From Acanthosoma haemorrhoidale (Eukaryota; Arthropoda; Insecta; Hemiptera; Acanthosomatidae), in contig OV884009.1 of the NCBI GenBank assembly GCA_930367205.1, positions 93,393,189 to 93,457,188 on the forward strand: a DNA stretch of 64,000 bases, written 5' to 3'. Shown in pieces: positions 46,332 to 58,580 of this stretch. Below the pieces are notes generated by a model, which saw only the letters and a program-made list of their open reading frames with translations, was not told the DNA's origin and did not search any database. Every line of letters starts with the position of its first letter. The first letter of the stretch is position 1. The translations under genes and the position numbers were made by a program.

Positions 46332-49116
46332 AAAATATAATATAAATATAATATAAAATAAAATATCACTCATATGAAACAAAGAAATTATGCCGAGTTC
46401 ATTACCAAATGTACTTGATTCAAATTGGATGTGATTATTAGAATCACAAGCTTCTAATTAATTATAAATTCATTTAAACATTTGATATTATTAGTTCTCC
46501 TATCACTAAAATATGCGTAACATTAAAAACTATTTAAATTAAAAGTTCAAAAGCTAAGAACATTCATATCATAAAACGGTAACCAAATATACTCTTGTTG
46601 ATAAAACACCTCATCAATTGTGTTAGTTCAAATATAATTTTTTTTTTTTTTTAAATGATTGTTAATTGTAGCAAACAAAAATGTATAGAAATTCATTTTT
46701 CCCAAAAGAATTTTTTTTCAATTTTTTCATTCATTCAACAACTGATAAAATAAGGAAATTGTTATTTGTTACCTATTCATGTATAATTATCAAATTATTG
46801 TTTTTAAATGTGTACTAAAAAAATGTTAACGCTTAGCTACCACATTCTATTTTAATCATGAGATAGCTATTTGATTGATTCAGCTATTTGATTTTTAGTT
46901 TTTAAAAAAATATTTATTTTCAGGGCAATATTTTTAAAAATAACATTTCTGCACATTACGTGTTTGATAAAAATTAACTCCGTACCATTAAAGACCAATA
47001 TGTATATACTTATCTCGTAATTTGAGGTTAATTTAAGGTTTTAAGGTTAATTGGACTTATCCACTTATTCCCCCCAGCCATAGATAAACTCCAAGAATAT
47101 ATAAATAGTTGTCTTATTGTTTCTATTTCAGTTTTAAACTTTTATTAAGAACTTAGAAACCCAAAGCTGTGCAGTTTGCTTTACAATGTGAACAGTTTCC
47201 TTTATTAATTATTAGCCAGCCAATTTTCCCTAACCATGAGTAAAAGTATAGTTTTCTCATTTATGTGCCTAACCTTTTATAGATTTTTTGTTTAAACAAA
47301 ACTATTTATTATGTATCCAAGTCATGTTATTAAATTCCAACCAATCATCAAAACAAATAGGATTAATAAGTATATTTCAAGACCCCGTTCATGATATTTT
47401 TTTTGCTTTTATTTGATTAATATGTTAGGAAGGCAAGAAGTTGCAGAAATCAAACATTAAATAAAACTAGACAGTCTTGACTTTAATTTTTAGCAAATTT
47501 GAAAAGCAATGTTGGGAACTTTTTTGAAAATTATAGTAATATTCCAGAAAATTATAATTCATGGAATTTTTTTTTTCCGTTGAAGCTTTAATTTCATGTA
47601 TTATCATTATTGTTTTTAAAGTATCAATATTATATGATTAATTTAAGAGTGTAAATATTACGTGATAAAACATTGATTTTTCTTACAATATTTTTGAGCG
47701 AAGAATTAATAATTAAACTTTGATTTTTTTTTTAATGAACACAGATAGAATATGTAGTTTGGGAGAAAGGAATTTTGATAGGTGATGTACAAGTACAAGA
47801 CACCATAGTAAAAGATAATTAAAATTCGTGATTTATTTTTTTTAGCGATATCCAGTTTTTTCAGCCACTCATACCACTATGCTCCGCCTGCTTGGTTTCT
47901 ATCTTTCCACTAGATGAAATAGTCTAAGACTGATAATTGATGTTGAGCTGAGAGTCTTCTCTTATTGAAAGAACTGACTTCGAATTGTTGTGTTTTGTTG
48001 AATGTACTCCCTTGAAATATAGGAAAACTGTTCACTCCTATTAGAAGCCACCCACTTCTAATTATGGATGTGAAATAAATTCAATTTATATAATTGAAGG
48101 GATTTGAACTCAGAATATTAACATCAAGCTGCTAAGCAATAAGGCATTCTAGTCTAGTCTTAGAGGCCCCTTATTAGGCTCTAAGAAACCGCATTTAAAG
48201 TACACGTAGGTAAAGAGCAGTTTTAGCTGCTCTAGGTTTGTAGATATCAAGTAGCATAATGACAATATATATGTGTATCGCAAAGGAAATAGAGGCTCAA
48301 GTCGCCACTTTTTTTTCAATAGTAAATATTTGTCGATCAAGGGTTATTTATTATCTTATTAATTACTGCTTCTTGATTGACTCCCTATGTCTTATTACAC
48401 TTATTAACGTTCACATTTGAAACCAGTTTTTCTAGCCTTGTTGATTGGTATTATTGTATTGTAATATAAATAGTAATGAACTGTTTAATGACAATATTTG
48501 TTTTCTGTTGGATTACTTTTATATTTTATCACCAACTGACCATTAAATGAAACTAACATGAAAAATATCATCTCTCTTTTCAAATCCAACAAAGAGCTTG
48601 AATGTTATTTTAAAAAGAGTTTTAATGACTTTGTGTAACGTTGACTTATAACATTCTAACCAATCATCGAAACAGTATATATAAATATAGCTCACATAAC
48701 AGTTTTAGATAAATATTATCTACCATATAAAACATTATTGTTTTTTGAATTTTAGGTGTTGAAAGATATAAATGTATTTATATTATATCCTATTTACTTG
48801 TTATTTTCAAGATAATTTTTAGGTTACCGATAAATTACATTATTAGTATAATTGTATTACAAGTTGAAATTTAGTATTTTGTATTCAATTTTAAGAAGTA
48901 TGTATTAATTACATTTCTGAATTATGTTAGATAATAACTCATGTAAAATTAGATATTCTTTTTCATGTTTTATTTCTGCAGTAGGTGAAGGATCACCCCA
49001 ATTCTTTGGGTGCATTTGACGGATCCCTGGGCTATTTTTATATGTCTATATTGTAAATAACGAATAAATTAGAGAGTAAATGTGTAAATACTGTATAAAT
49101 TAGATCAACTATCTAT
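46332..49116. other. AT-rich stretch with a possible SINE trace
   Basis: No gene was recognised. On the minus strand 48122-48090 reads TGAGTTCAAATCCC, a tRNA-type B-box, within a short sequence (agctgctaagcaataagg) that looks like a tRNA-derived SINE head. No A-box was found at the right distance. Confidence 0.35.
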
Positions 49117-49700
49117 TGTCCTTTTAGGGCAGGATACTGAATCCTGGACCCATCAGGCAGCGGGTCCGAATCAGTAGACAGCCGGGGCGACCCGAATGTC
49201 GGTGTGCAATCAGTCACATACTGGACTACGGGAGCAAGGCTCTAAGCCAACCTTGCAATTGAGGTAGGATTCGTAGTGGTCGTGGTTTAAAAACAGGCAG
49301 CTAGAAGGTCATCCTGACTAGTGAGCCGAGTGGAAGGGCTCCACTATAAAAAACTCGCCTAATGCTGATAAATATCAGAAGTGCCCCTGCTAGAGGGTGC
49401 GGCCAACCAAGCTATGTAGAGTGCCTTTCTCTATAAAAACTGGTAGTGGATAATTTTCAGGTCGAAATATCCACGCGTCTGGTTGCCCGTAGGCAACTGC
49501 CCTTCAATGGGTCAAGCGAGGAGTGCCCAGCGGGCACCTCTGCGCGACGTCTGTCATGCAGGGAAACCTTTCTTGTAAAACTATCCCCAGTGCTTGCACT
49601 GGGGCGACCGGGTAGTCCTTTCAGGGCAGGAACGGTCGTTAAAAATCCTTAAGTACCGGATGGGAACAGGCCTCTTGGGATGTATGTCCTTTTAGGGCAG
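49117..49700. mobile_element. GC-rich island with 16-bp direct repeats (unclassified retroelement)
   Basis: TGTCCTTTTAGGGCAG occurs exactly at 49117-49132 and 49685-49700, enclosing 552 bp of clearly higher GC than the surroundings. An imperfect third copy (gtcctttcagggcagg) lies at 49615-49630. The interior has strong stem-forming pieces (ggaccc...gggtcc near 49150-49170; ccccagtgc...gcactgggg at 49585-49603; gtgcccagcgggcac at 49527-49541). A plus-strand frame (from about 49446) reads arginine-rich (TRLVARRQLPFNGSSEECPA). The long direct repeats fit a target-primed insertion, perhaps the 5' part of a non-LTR element or a structured SINE. Confidence 0.5.
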
Positions 49701-50164
49701 ATTGTGATTATATTTAATAAAAATTTAATTTTTTATAATTAAAGTTTAATTTTAATAACAAATTTAAAAAACGGTATGTTTTATTTCATAATTTTTAACT
49801 TGTAATGAATCCCCAAGAGTCCATTTGTATAGCAGTCACCCTGTTAACAAAATAAATAACTAAAAAAGTTAACATAACAATAATTTGAAACATAGTTTTA
49901 ACTTGCTTATGAAAAATATTCAGTATAGCACAATCAAATCCAAATGTTCAGTATTGGTGAAAATCTTAAAAAAAGTTATTTTTAAAGTGGTTTGTATATT
50001 ATTGATACAGGTTGTGTTATTTTTTAGTAAAGATAACAAAAGGAACAAATGTTGCAGTCCACACTTTTAATTCTGTTGTGAAAACATTCTTAACTAAAGA
50101 AGTCATGAATTATAATGTACATACCAGGTAGTAAAAATACAAAATAAATTATCCCATATTAACA

Positions 50165-50360
50165 GTTCGGTTGCTCTTAGTAGTCGGTGTGAAATCCAGC
50201 TGCAGAGGAGCAGTACAACATTACCGAAACACCTGGCTTATTGTTGCAGATGTCTTAATTTATAGTGTAGTTTAATTGTGTATTGCCACTTTGGAAATGT
50301 ATGCAGAAAATAATTTGGATGGCAGAGGATATTAAACACAATTGTTGTTATTAGATTTGG
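50165..50360 (+). mobile_element. Copia-like 3' end, copy 1
   Basis: Sequence beginning near gtgaaatccagctgcagagg resembles 51722-51890 (gcaaaatttagctgcacaggggg), including a shared downstream part (ttaattg, cactttgg/agaaat). The purine run before a TG/TA start looks like a polypurine tract next to an LTR edge of a copia-type element. Divergence is high. Confidence 0.4.
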
Positions 50361-51079
50361 TGCTATCTTTATCTATTCAAGACTACCTGCACTGATATTA
50401 TGTACCAAAGAATATCTAACACTTCCCAAAAGTACTCTAGTGGTAAATTAATTTATTATTTATTTAATTAACATGACAATTGGTTCAATCTGTTTTACAT
50501 CATGGATATCGTGGGAGGATGAAAGAAAAAAAAACTTCTCGCCAGGAAGAAGCTAAAAACCTATAATTTTGGTGATACTGACATCAAAATAAATTAATTA
50601 CACAAAAAAAGTAAAGTTTGTTAAAAACATAATTCAAAGCATGCTGATTACTTTATAGTTAGAATACAATAGGAAGTAGGAAAAAGTATAGGGAAAAACT
50701 GTTGAGTTTTGGTAACTTTCATAATTTCTGTAGTCCTAGCTTAGAAGCTATTTAAGATTTTTTCTTTCACTGTTAATGACGCTGGTTGGTCTTTTGCATG
50801 TTTGTTGATCTGAAACCTGATTTAATATCTCATAGACAGGAAGGTTTTATTTTATTGACTTCAAAACCAGGGATTATCAGCCAACTTCATCAGGGTTTTT
50901 AGAAATTGATATAATTGTAAAAAAATGTGGGAGGAGTTCCTTTTTATTTACATCTCGGTCTATTTGCCATCATTACTTGTTTCAGTTAGCATTCATTATT
51001 CTTCAGCTTTTGATAGATATGAGAGAGGTTGAAACTTATTTAAGTTTACGACCATGAGGGTAAAATCTAAATTATTTTT

Positions 51080-51260
51080 ATTATAATTGAAGAAAATTCA
51101 AGGTGAAATCTTAGTAGTTGCTCGTTATGTGGATGATTTTTTTATAACTATGTAAAAGTAAGCTAATTGGAGAAAGCTTAAAGGACAAATACCAACCAAA
51201 AGACTTAGGTGAATTAAGTAAATGTTTACCAATTAGCATAATTATCTTTCCCAAGAAATC
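51080..51260 (+). mobile_element. Copia reverse transcriptase fragment
   Basis: The plus strand gives 'EILVVARYVDDFFITM', with the copia RT catalytic YVDD motif intact at 51126-51137. After a stop and shift comes 'SLKDKYQPKDLGELSKCLPI', the K-D-L-G-E-L-x-x-x-L-G motif in altered form. Flanking pol is missing or unrecognisable. Confidence 0.72.
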
Positions 51261-51721
51261 ATGTTTGTTGACTTCCTGTCTAATTTGTTTTTTCCCCTTA
51301 CGTTTATAATTGAAAGTTCTTGAATTAGTGCTCTGGTAATTTGATAAATCAAGAAAGTTTCATATGAGTTTTAAATCAGTTTTAGATTGACACTGATTTG
51401 GAATGCCCAGAGCTATCTTCATTGCTCCGGTTGATTTAACTTTTAATAAGTAGCATGATGATAAAATTAATAAATTAGTACATTCATAATTTAAAATTTG
51501 CGTTGTCAGCGATCAAATAAATATATTAATTCAGGTAGATCTAGGGATCCTTTTTATCACATTTCTTATATATGATTTTTGTGTGTTTCAATGAATTTGA
51601 TAGAGTTTTATGTTGTAATCAGTTCTGGAAAACTTCTTCATTAGAAAATCCACAAATAAATAATATTTATGCTTAAATACAAATACTTGGTACCAGTAAC
51701 TAAACGTGTAATAAGAATAAT

Positions 51722-51890
51722 CGGTTGGGCTGCTCTGATCAGAAGTGCAAAATTTAGCTGCACAGGGGGAGTGTATGTCAATTTATATTACAATTTCATT
51801 AATTGTTAATTATCACTTTAGAAATATATATTGAAAATACTACGAATGACAGTGAACATCAAGCACATTGGTTTTAATTAAATGTAATTT
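51722..51890 (+). mobile_element. Copia-like 3' end, copy 2
   Basis: Diverged partner of 50165-50360. It contains gcacagggggag followed by TGTATG, which fits a polypurine tract and LTR start. It lies about 460 bp downstream of the RT fragment, so it may be the tail of that same element. Confidence 0.42.
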
Positions 51891-53088
51891 TGTAAAAAAA
51901 AAGTCAGGCTAGGTGCTCACTTGCGGTTTAGTTCCAACTAAATTATAATGACTATTTCAGTATCCAAATGGATTTCGATTGAGTTTGGTGGAAGGGAAGG
52001 AAACTCACACAGCCTTCCTCCACTCAAGTGCCTGCTCTCTCGCGCAAATGAGCACTGGAGCAAATGTCATTCCCGTCTTTTTATTATAGTAATTTTTCTT
52101 CAATATACTGTTTTATTGAATTTAAAAAAGAGGAGAAATTTCCTTGTGTTAAAAGCTGTGGGCGTAGGAATTGATGGGAAGAATGTTGGGCTGGTATGCA
52201 TCTCTCTTCTCACTCCATTAAAATTACCAGGTATTTTCAAATAGTTTGTCCCAGGACTAAAATGCTTAAAAAGCCAAATAGCGACAACTGCAAAACAAAA
52301 TTTTTCCAAAACAGCATATAATATTGATGTCATAATTACTGACCTTCACACATAACCCAAATGAAATAGGGATATGTTTAGTAATATAGTTAAAACATTT
52401 AATGAAAATAAATTATGAACATATTTGACTATGTAATTGTAAAACCTTATTTGAAAAATTTAGTTAAGTGTCACCATCAAGGGTTTCAATTACCTTAGTT
52501 TTATTGAATTTATTAACGTACACGTTCAGAGCATCGGATCACAAAACCCAATACTAGGATGGAGCAACGCAAGCATTCAACATTTGTGAACAACTCCTCA
52601 ATTATTTGAAATTATTAATTTAAAGTTTATTTCATATTTCTACGTATTAGTTTAAATTAATATTGAACACTTGATTGATGCTGAGAGCCACTGAAGAGTG
52701 AGTGAAAGAATAAGAATTTAAATTAATATATTTTAAACATTTTTTTTCATTTTTAAATACAATAAAAAGAGAGTTTGCGATAAAATATTACAATTATTAA
52801 GCAATTACAACTCATTATCATTACAATCTTATATATTACATTTAATAAAACGACTATAACTATAGCCCATAAAAATATAGAAAATCAATTGAAAATTGCT
52901 CATTATTACGTTATTATAAAGTTAGAGTAGACATTTTAGTAGTAATATATACTATCAGGTACAGTTAGAAATAAGAAAAAATACATGGCAATGTCTAGTC
53001 ACCTCTCTTGTTTTTCCTCATTCGAATACGGTTGTGTGGTTTATGGTGTCTTTTTCGGATTTCAAGGCTTGGTAAAAGGGGATCTTCT

Positions 53089-53189
53089 TCAGTCATCTAG
53101 GAGGATTTCAGTATAGCATTCTGGTATATACCCCGTTACCTCATCTATAGTCCCGAGGATCATCCCAGGTCTCATTGAGGACCTCACCA
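53089..53189 (-). CDS. Graf-like SH3 second-half exon, diverged copy
   Basis: This 101-bp terminal exon is exactly as long as its partner at 22198-22298 and has the same acceptor form (ttttttatttcag|TG) and the same two-base phase. It encodes 'VRSSMRPGMILGTIDEVTGY', IPECYTEILLDD and TGA. The SH3 tail pattern R-P-G-x..G-T...G-x-I-P-x-x-Y-x-E is kept, but the conserved Trp is Met and the Asn before Tyr is Cys, so the ligand pocket is altered. An open frame and intact splice site after clear intron divergence hint at selection. It may be an alternative terminal exon or the end of a tandem paralogue. Confidence 0.66.
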
Positions 53190-55384
53190 CTGAAATAAAA
53201 AAGTGACAGTATCTTATTTGAAAAATAGTGTAATGTTCTTTTGTTTATTCATGTATACTTTAAATCTCAAAATTAATTTTTCCTATAGGGTACTCGAAAT
53301 AACATTCACCTCTCACTAGCTTTGTTTATGTAAACATTTTAAGGTGTATCCAATTTGAAGTTAGGCCATTTTCTGATTGCCACAAAGCTAAGCCCTTGAT
53401 ACAAATGACAAAATGCTAGAAACCTAGCATAAGGTGTGATATAGGTGTCATACACAGATGGAACAAAGAGAAACATTAAAAAAAAAAAAAAGGGATGGAG
53501 GAAGAAATGACCTGTTGAGGTACTACTGTACACTTGAAAGAACACATGTTCAAGAAATAGTATTTAGGAATCCATTATACAGCATATAGAAAAAAGGAAC
53601 TGCTGAGCTTAATAAGTTTTATGAGTCTTATTAACTTTTGTCTATTTACTGTTAATATTGAAATGAATAAATACAAATATATTATCATTGCTTAGGCCTA
53701 GTTGATGTAAAATATCTAATGTATTGTGTGGAAATTCCTAACATAAATGTACTGAAAGACGCATTATAAATTGTGACCAACCAATTTATTCATTTGAATT
53801 TGATTGATAACGTAATTCCATATTCGATAAATGCTAAGACCAGACCACAGACAAAAAAAGGCCCACAGGCTTTAAAGTGTTGGGCCTCTATGATCATTTT
53901 AATAAATTTAAGCGTTGACAAAGGAATTAAGGGTTTGTTAATAAGTTATATTAGCAGGTCTATGTACTGACCTGCAGCTATCCTAAAATAAAAATGATTT
54001 TTTTTTTTTTTAAATCATCAGGGGGCAGCAATTGGTTTTATTTTTGTTGTTGTTGACAAACAACATTGAAAATAGCGTCAGAGGACTGACTGTTAGGCAG
54101 TGAAAGATTTGTTTACCAATTTTTTGGTAATTTCCAAGGGCGGGGAGGGGGGTTATTTATTATGATTACTTCTGCTTAATACCACTCTTTATCCTACCCT
54201 TTGGATTGATCTAACACATATTTAATGGTGATAACCCTTGGGTTTGATATAAATATATAGTATTTTCTTACAAATCTGGTAACTAGCATTACCATAGATA
54301 GAAATATATAAAAATACATAATTTCATCCAACCACTAGACCCCATTAGTTACATTTGTTTTTGTATTATAAATATTATTGACTAAGTATAGCTGAACGTT
54401 CAATTATTATTTTTTTTAATGTTCCCCTATTTGAAAAAAATTCCCGGCTATCAACTGACCAGACAATTGAAGCATGTTAAAGGTATATCTTTGAGCCACA
54501 CTGTAGTCATATACTCTCGAATATCTCCATAAAATGTCCCAATTGCATCATCTTATTTGTAATTTATTGCAGTATTCAATTTTGTTTTTTACTCAACTGA
54601 TATAAATCCTAATTTTTTTCTGGTGATCATTACATTTATCATGCAGCAGTCTGTTAATGTTTTTTTATTGAGATGTTTACCATTTTGTGGTGGACAAGCA
54701 AATTAAATAATTACAGGAATTTAAATTTAAAAGTTAATAAATATAAATAAGTAATCAAGCTGAGGATAATATAGGAATCATAGAAAATCTGTATTTGCTA
54801 ATCTCTGGTAATAAAGTGTGTCTGGTTTATTAGTATCCAAGGCACCATCCATCTCCATTTTGGATCCGTCAAAGCTAATTAAAAATAGTTTCACAGCAAG
54901 AGGTTAAATTTTACTTAGCAAACCCTCCCAAGTTAACCTTGGTGGTTAATTAACCTAGTTAATATGGTACCTCATTAGAAGTGTTATGACCGAACATGAC
55001 TAAATCAACACCTGTTTCCAATAGGGATGCTCAGAACCCCATTTCCCAAACAGGAAATAAGAGGAAACATCCTATTTACCACCAACAAGGAGAGAATGTG
55101 AAGCATACAGCAGTCTAGGTTTTACTCCATAGGTTTTGATAAATTATCCATGGAACAAGTACACTCCATTGAATGGAAAATGATTCCGAGTTTCATTGGA
55201 AGATTAAGATGATTTTATGGGTGGAACAGGTAGCATATAGCTTAAACTAGGGGCGGCAGGTAAAGAGCCAATCACCTAATTAATGGAACACTTCATAACC
55301 CCCTCAATAATTTTTAATTTAAATTAATAATTTTAGAGTAAAATAAAACTATCAACGTAAAAGAAGCTATAAAAAAATTCTTAC

Positions 55385-55461
55385 CCTCTGTGACCACCGT
55401 GTTTGGCTTGAAAGAGTGATCTAATTCTTGCTCACCATTGCAGTAATAAATTGTGATGCAC
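55385..55461 (-). CDS. Graf-like SH3 first-half exon, diverged copy
   Basis: This 77-bp exon, one codon shorter than 24357-24436, has acceptor ccttttttttaag|G and donor G|GTAAGA. The phases are the same at both ends. It encodes 'CITIYYCNGEQELDHSFKPN' then TVVTE, matching the other copy's C-x-G-E-x-E-x-x-x-S-F-K-P pattern. The ALYDY-like position reads IYYC and the ELSF motif is LDHSF. Joined to 53189 by the split Val codon it makes an uninterrupted SH3-like tail. No duplicate of the Ser-rich exon 27260-27327 was found to its right. Confidence 0.66.
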
Positions 55462-55672
55462 CTTAAAAAAAAGGAAAAGTCATAGCATTCATTTATCAGT
55501 ATTTTTAGTAACATTACTATACAAAATAGGTAGTGTCTTAAAGAAATAAATTCATTATTGAATACTCTGAAATGGGGCCCTTGAAGAAGCTGAGCGCTGT
55601 AAGCCAATGAATGAGCTAGAAGATTTGAGGAAATGTTTTGTTCATGTATTAATCCATTTCCATCAGTTACTG

Positions 55673-56137
55673 ATAATCTGCCTAAAATATTTTCTGCTGT
55701 GTTTATGAAGTGGTTTTGACTGTTTGGAGTGCCTTTGTTATTACGAACTGATTTTTTTATTAAGTAATATTTTTCTTCCCATTCCCATTGATCCAGTTTT
55801 CTATTGACACTGGTGTCTTGTTCTATTTTGGCTATTGAATGGTTCTCATTTGTTCTAGCTATCTGTGCAATGGCTTGATCAGCTTTCTCATCCCCTTTGT
55901 TGCTGCAGTGAGAAGGAGTCCAGGTAGATTATTTTTATTACATGCAGTTTGATTAAAGAAGAACTGAAAATTTCTTTGAAGTAAATGTCCAATGATAAGA
56001 TCATTTTTTCATTTTTTTTTTTTTTTGCATTATTCAAAATATAAATACAAAAGAAGGTAATAATATATGCAACAATGAAAAATGAAGGAAAAGCCATTGA
56101 ATCTGTAGTTTTGAAATCGTACCATAAGTCACTTTTG
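55673..56137 (-). mobile_element. LINE RNase H segment, copy 2 of an identical 465-bp pair
   Basis: Same length and, by inspection, same bases as 45867-46331, including a 15-T run and the WTPSH RNase H block (about 55925-55870). It sits directly against the right edge of the SH3 duplication. Flanking sequences outside 465 bp are unrelated between the two sites. Confidence 0.75.
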
Positions 56138-56602
56138 CTAAATTTCTTAAATGATATTTTTTCCAATTAGGCAGTCATGAATATTAGATGTAAAATCAAA
56201 TATGTCGTCAAATATATATTCGAGAGGATAAAGTGTTTGTTACCTCATGATTTCAATAATTTGTGCACCATCATCAAGCCCCAAATGATTTTGGAGTTAT
56301 TGTGAGTGGAAATCGGTAACTATATTATTTATTATCAGAACAGTGGAACAGTACAACATTTGCAAACTGCTGCGACTCAAATAATTTATAAGTAAATAAT
56401 TATGGGAAAACATGCATCTGGTGGAATTCATTTGAAATCCTGGATTTATTTAATTGTGCCAGTCTTTAAATAACCTGTGGCAGCCATTATAAGGGCCAAT
56501 AATTATTATTTAACTTTCATGATCTTGTCTTTAAAAATAAATAAACGTATATTTTTACATATTAGTATTATAATATTTAATTATTCTTTACATACTTTCT
56601 AG

Positions 56603-56707
56603 ATCTTGCAGTGGTTATGATGAGTTGGGGTGCGCTATTGACTTCTGCTCTGTTCAATTTGAGAAAATTAAAGACAAAGGAATGAGAACTGAAGCAGATC
56701 TTGCTAC
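56603..56707 (+). CDS. Candidate plus-strand exon, unknown protein
   Basis: The acceptor catactttctag|A is followed by an open frame 'SCSGYDELGCAIDFCSVQFE' then KIKDKGMRTEADLA and two bases (AC) before a donor GTACAT. The exon is 105 bp. Phase 2 at its end matches the one-base start of the candidate at 58526, giving Thr across the join. The peptide looks like ordinary globular protein (balanced composition, Cys, Asp, aromatic residues) but I do not recognise the family. The open frame continues past the donor to 56837, so an unspliced end is possible. Confidence 0.48.
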
Positions 56708-57017
56708 GTACATTTTTATACCTGCAAAAAAATTGTTCAATAAACTATTGCTGTTACTGTTTCTCAGTATTTTAGGTTTAATTAACCTGAAATCAAAATT
56801 ATTAGCGATTAACTGTGAAATTTACCTGATTAAGTGAAAATTGTAAAGCATGGAAAAGTGGAGATAAATTTTAGTTTATTAAGATTATGTTAATTTGAGG
56901 ATTTAAAGATGCATTTACAGGCTTAAGATCAGGGTTTGAAAAAACAAATGTATGTTTAGGCTTAAGATAAATTAATAAGAACAAGGCTTATCAGCTGAAA
57001 ACTGATTCTCGAAATGA

Positions 57018-57089
57018 ACAGGGATAGCTCAGAGGTAGAGTACCCGAGCAAAGACTATGAGGAACACAGGGTCAAGCCCTGACTCTGTC
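57018..57089 (+). tRNA. tRNA-like sequence, probably pseudogene or SINE head
   Basis: The 72 bases fold partly as a tRNA. Acceptor acaggga 57018-57024 pairs with actctgt 57082-57088 (one mismatch, one G-T). The D-arm gctc/gagt has an A-box-like tagctcagaggtagag. A T-arm-like cagggtcaagccctg is one base short of a normal B-box. The anticodon stem (cccga/ctatg) does not pair, so no anticodon can be assigned. A T-rich stretch (ttattttttc) follows. Confidence 0.5.
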
Positions 57090-58525
57090 ATTATTTTTTC
57101 TTTTTGGCTAATAATCACTGAACATCTATTTAGCCAGTTTCGTTGAAATAAAGAGTTTTATAGCCTGCCTACAACAGTGTGTGACTAAAAGTTTCAAGAA
57201 ATGGAAAAATCCATAAAAATAAAGAAAAAATATTTATTCACTAATTCGGGTTATTTCAGTGGTTTCCCACAAAAGAATTGGTTTTGTTTTGCTGTTTTTT
57301 TTTACACAATCATGAATTCTCTTTTTCTATTGGTGGTAGGCCAAAATTTCTTGAAGCTGTTACTTAAGTGTATCACTTTTAATTCAACACTTGCTGGATA
57401 GATAATTGTCCTCTTCAGACCGTTTATAAACTAAGTCTTAAACAGGTAATGCCTAAAGCCACCTATTAGCTCTTCTTATAAGAACCTAGCCTTCTCATAA
57501 TACTTCCTGGTATCAAAATATTCTCAAGATTTTTTTTATAAATACATATTTTTTATATAGATGTCTCACTATACAGATTGTTGGATTACATAAAAACTAA
57601 ACATAATAGCCAATGAGAAAATTCAGGAAAACCATTGGTGTTTAAGATGCACTCTAGTCATCATGCTGGGTTTGAAAGAAAGTCCATCTTATACACCGAC
57701 AAATATTGTTGCTACTTGACTTTATGTGACTGAATGGCTCTCAAAATCAGAAAGCTTTAGGAATAATATTAACTTTTCTTTGGGGTCATAGCCTTAATTA
57801 TGTTAACTTATTTCAATGAAACAATAGCTTCTGAAAATCCACTGATTCAGGAGATTGGTAACTAAAGGGAAAATTCTCTTAAATGATACATTCATCAAAG
57901 AACTGAACATGTTTTGCTAAATTTAAATTTTCTGTTGCAATGAGATTATGTGTTCCCCAATCTAAGTACGAAATAGGTTAAATATAGTTTGGTACAACTA
58001 AATATATTTAATTATGTATAATATAATTGTGTATATACTTGATACTATAGTATATACATAAAATAAACATAGTACTTAATATATTTAGTATAAAACCAAA
58101 GTACAACTTCTGTAACTATAATATAAATAACTTCTGATGTGTAAATAAAACTCTATCATGATTACCTTAAAGATTATCTTAATTTAAATTATAAATATTT
58201 TTTATTATATTATAAATAGTCTTGTATAATTTGTGAACATTTATATTTAATTTGTAAATAAGGTATTTGTTCATTTTTTTTTCTCTTTTCTTGAAGAGTT
58301 TTTATTTTATTAAAACTTTATCGACTTTTATTAAAACACATTTTTATTAATATTCTTGAGTATTTTTCCTACTATTTAAAAATCATTGAATATTTATATA
58401 TATGTTATAGCCAGTAAAAAAACTGGAAAGATCCTGGAACACGTAATAACAATTTAGTAACTAATTGAATTGTAAATTAAATTTTAAATAAAGTTTTCTT
58501 ATCTCTATTCTGTCTTTTATTCCAG

Positions 58526-58580
58526 ATGTGAGCAAGATAATCCACAACATCAAAAGATTGTCAGTTACCCGCAGTATTAG
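58526..58580 (+). CDS. Candidate terminal plus-strand exon
   Basis: A long pyrimidine tract and acceptor (ctctattctgtcttttattccag|A) precede a 55-base exon. After the first base it encodes 'CEQDNPQHQKIVSYPQY' and a TAG stop at 58578-58580. The phase matches exon 56603-56707. A poly(A) signal lies 156 bases downstream. The short, polar C-terminal peptide is not diagnostic. Confidence 0.48.

Larger units (their letters stand above)
53089..55672. repeat. Segmental duplication of Graf 3' region, copy 2
   Basis: Partner of 22198-24690 in the same orientation, with both SH3 exons and their intron conserved in order. Many small insertions and deletions separate the copies. Homology on the right stops exactly where the 465-bp LINE RNase H segment begins (ttactgat at 55672 matches ttactgat near 24666). 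Confidence 0.8.
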
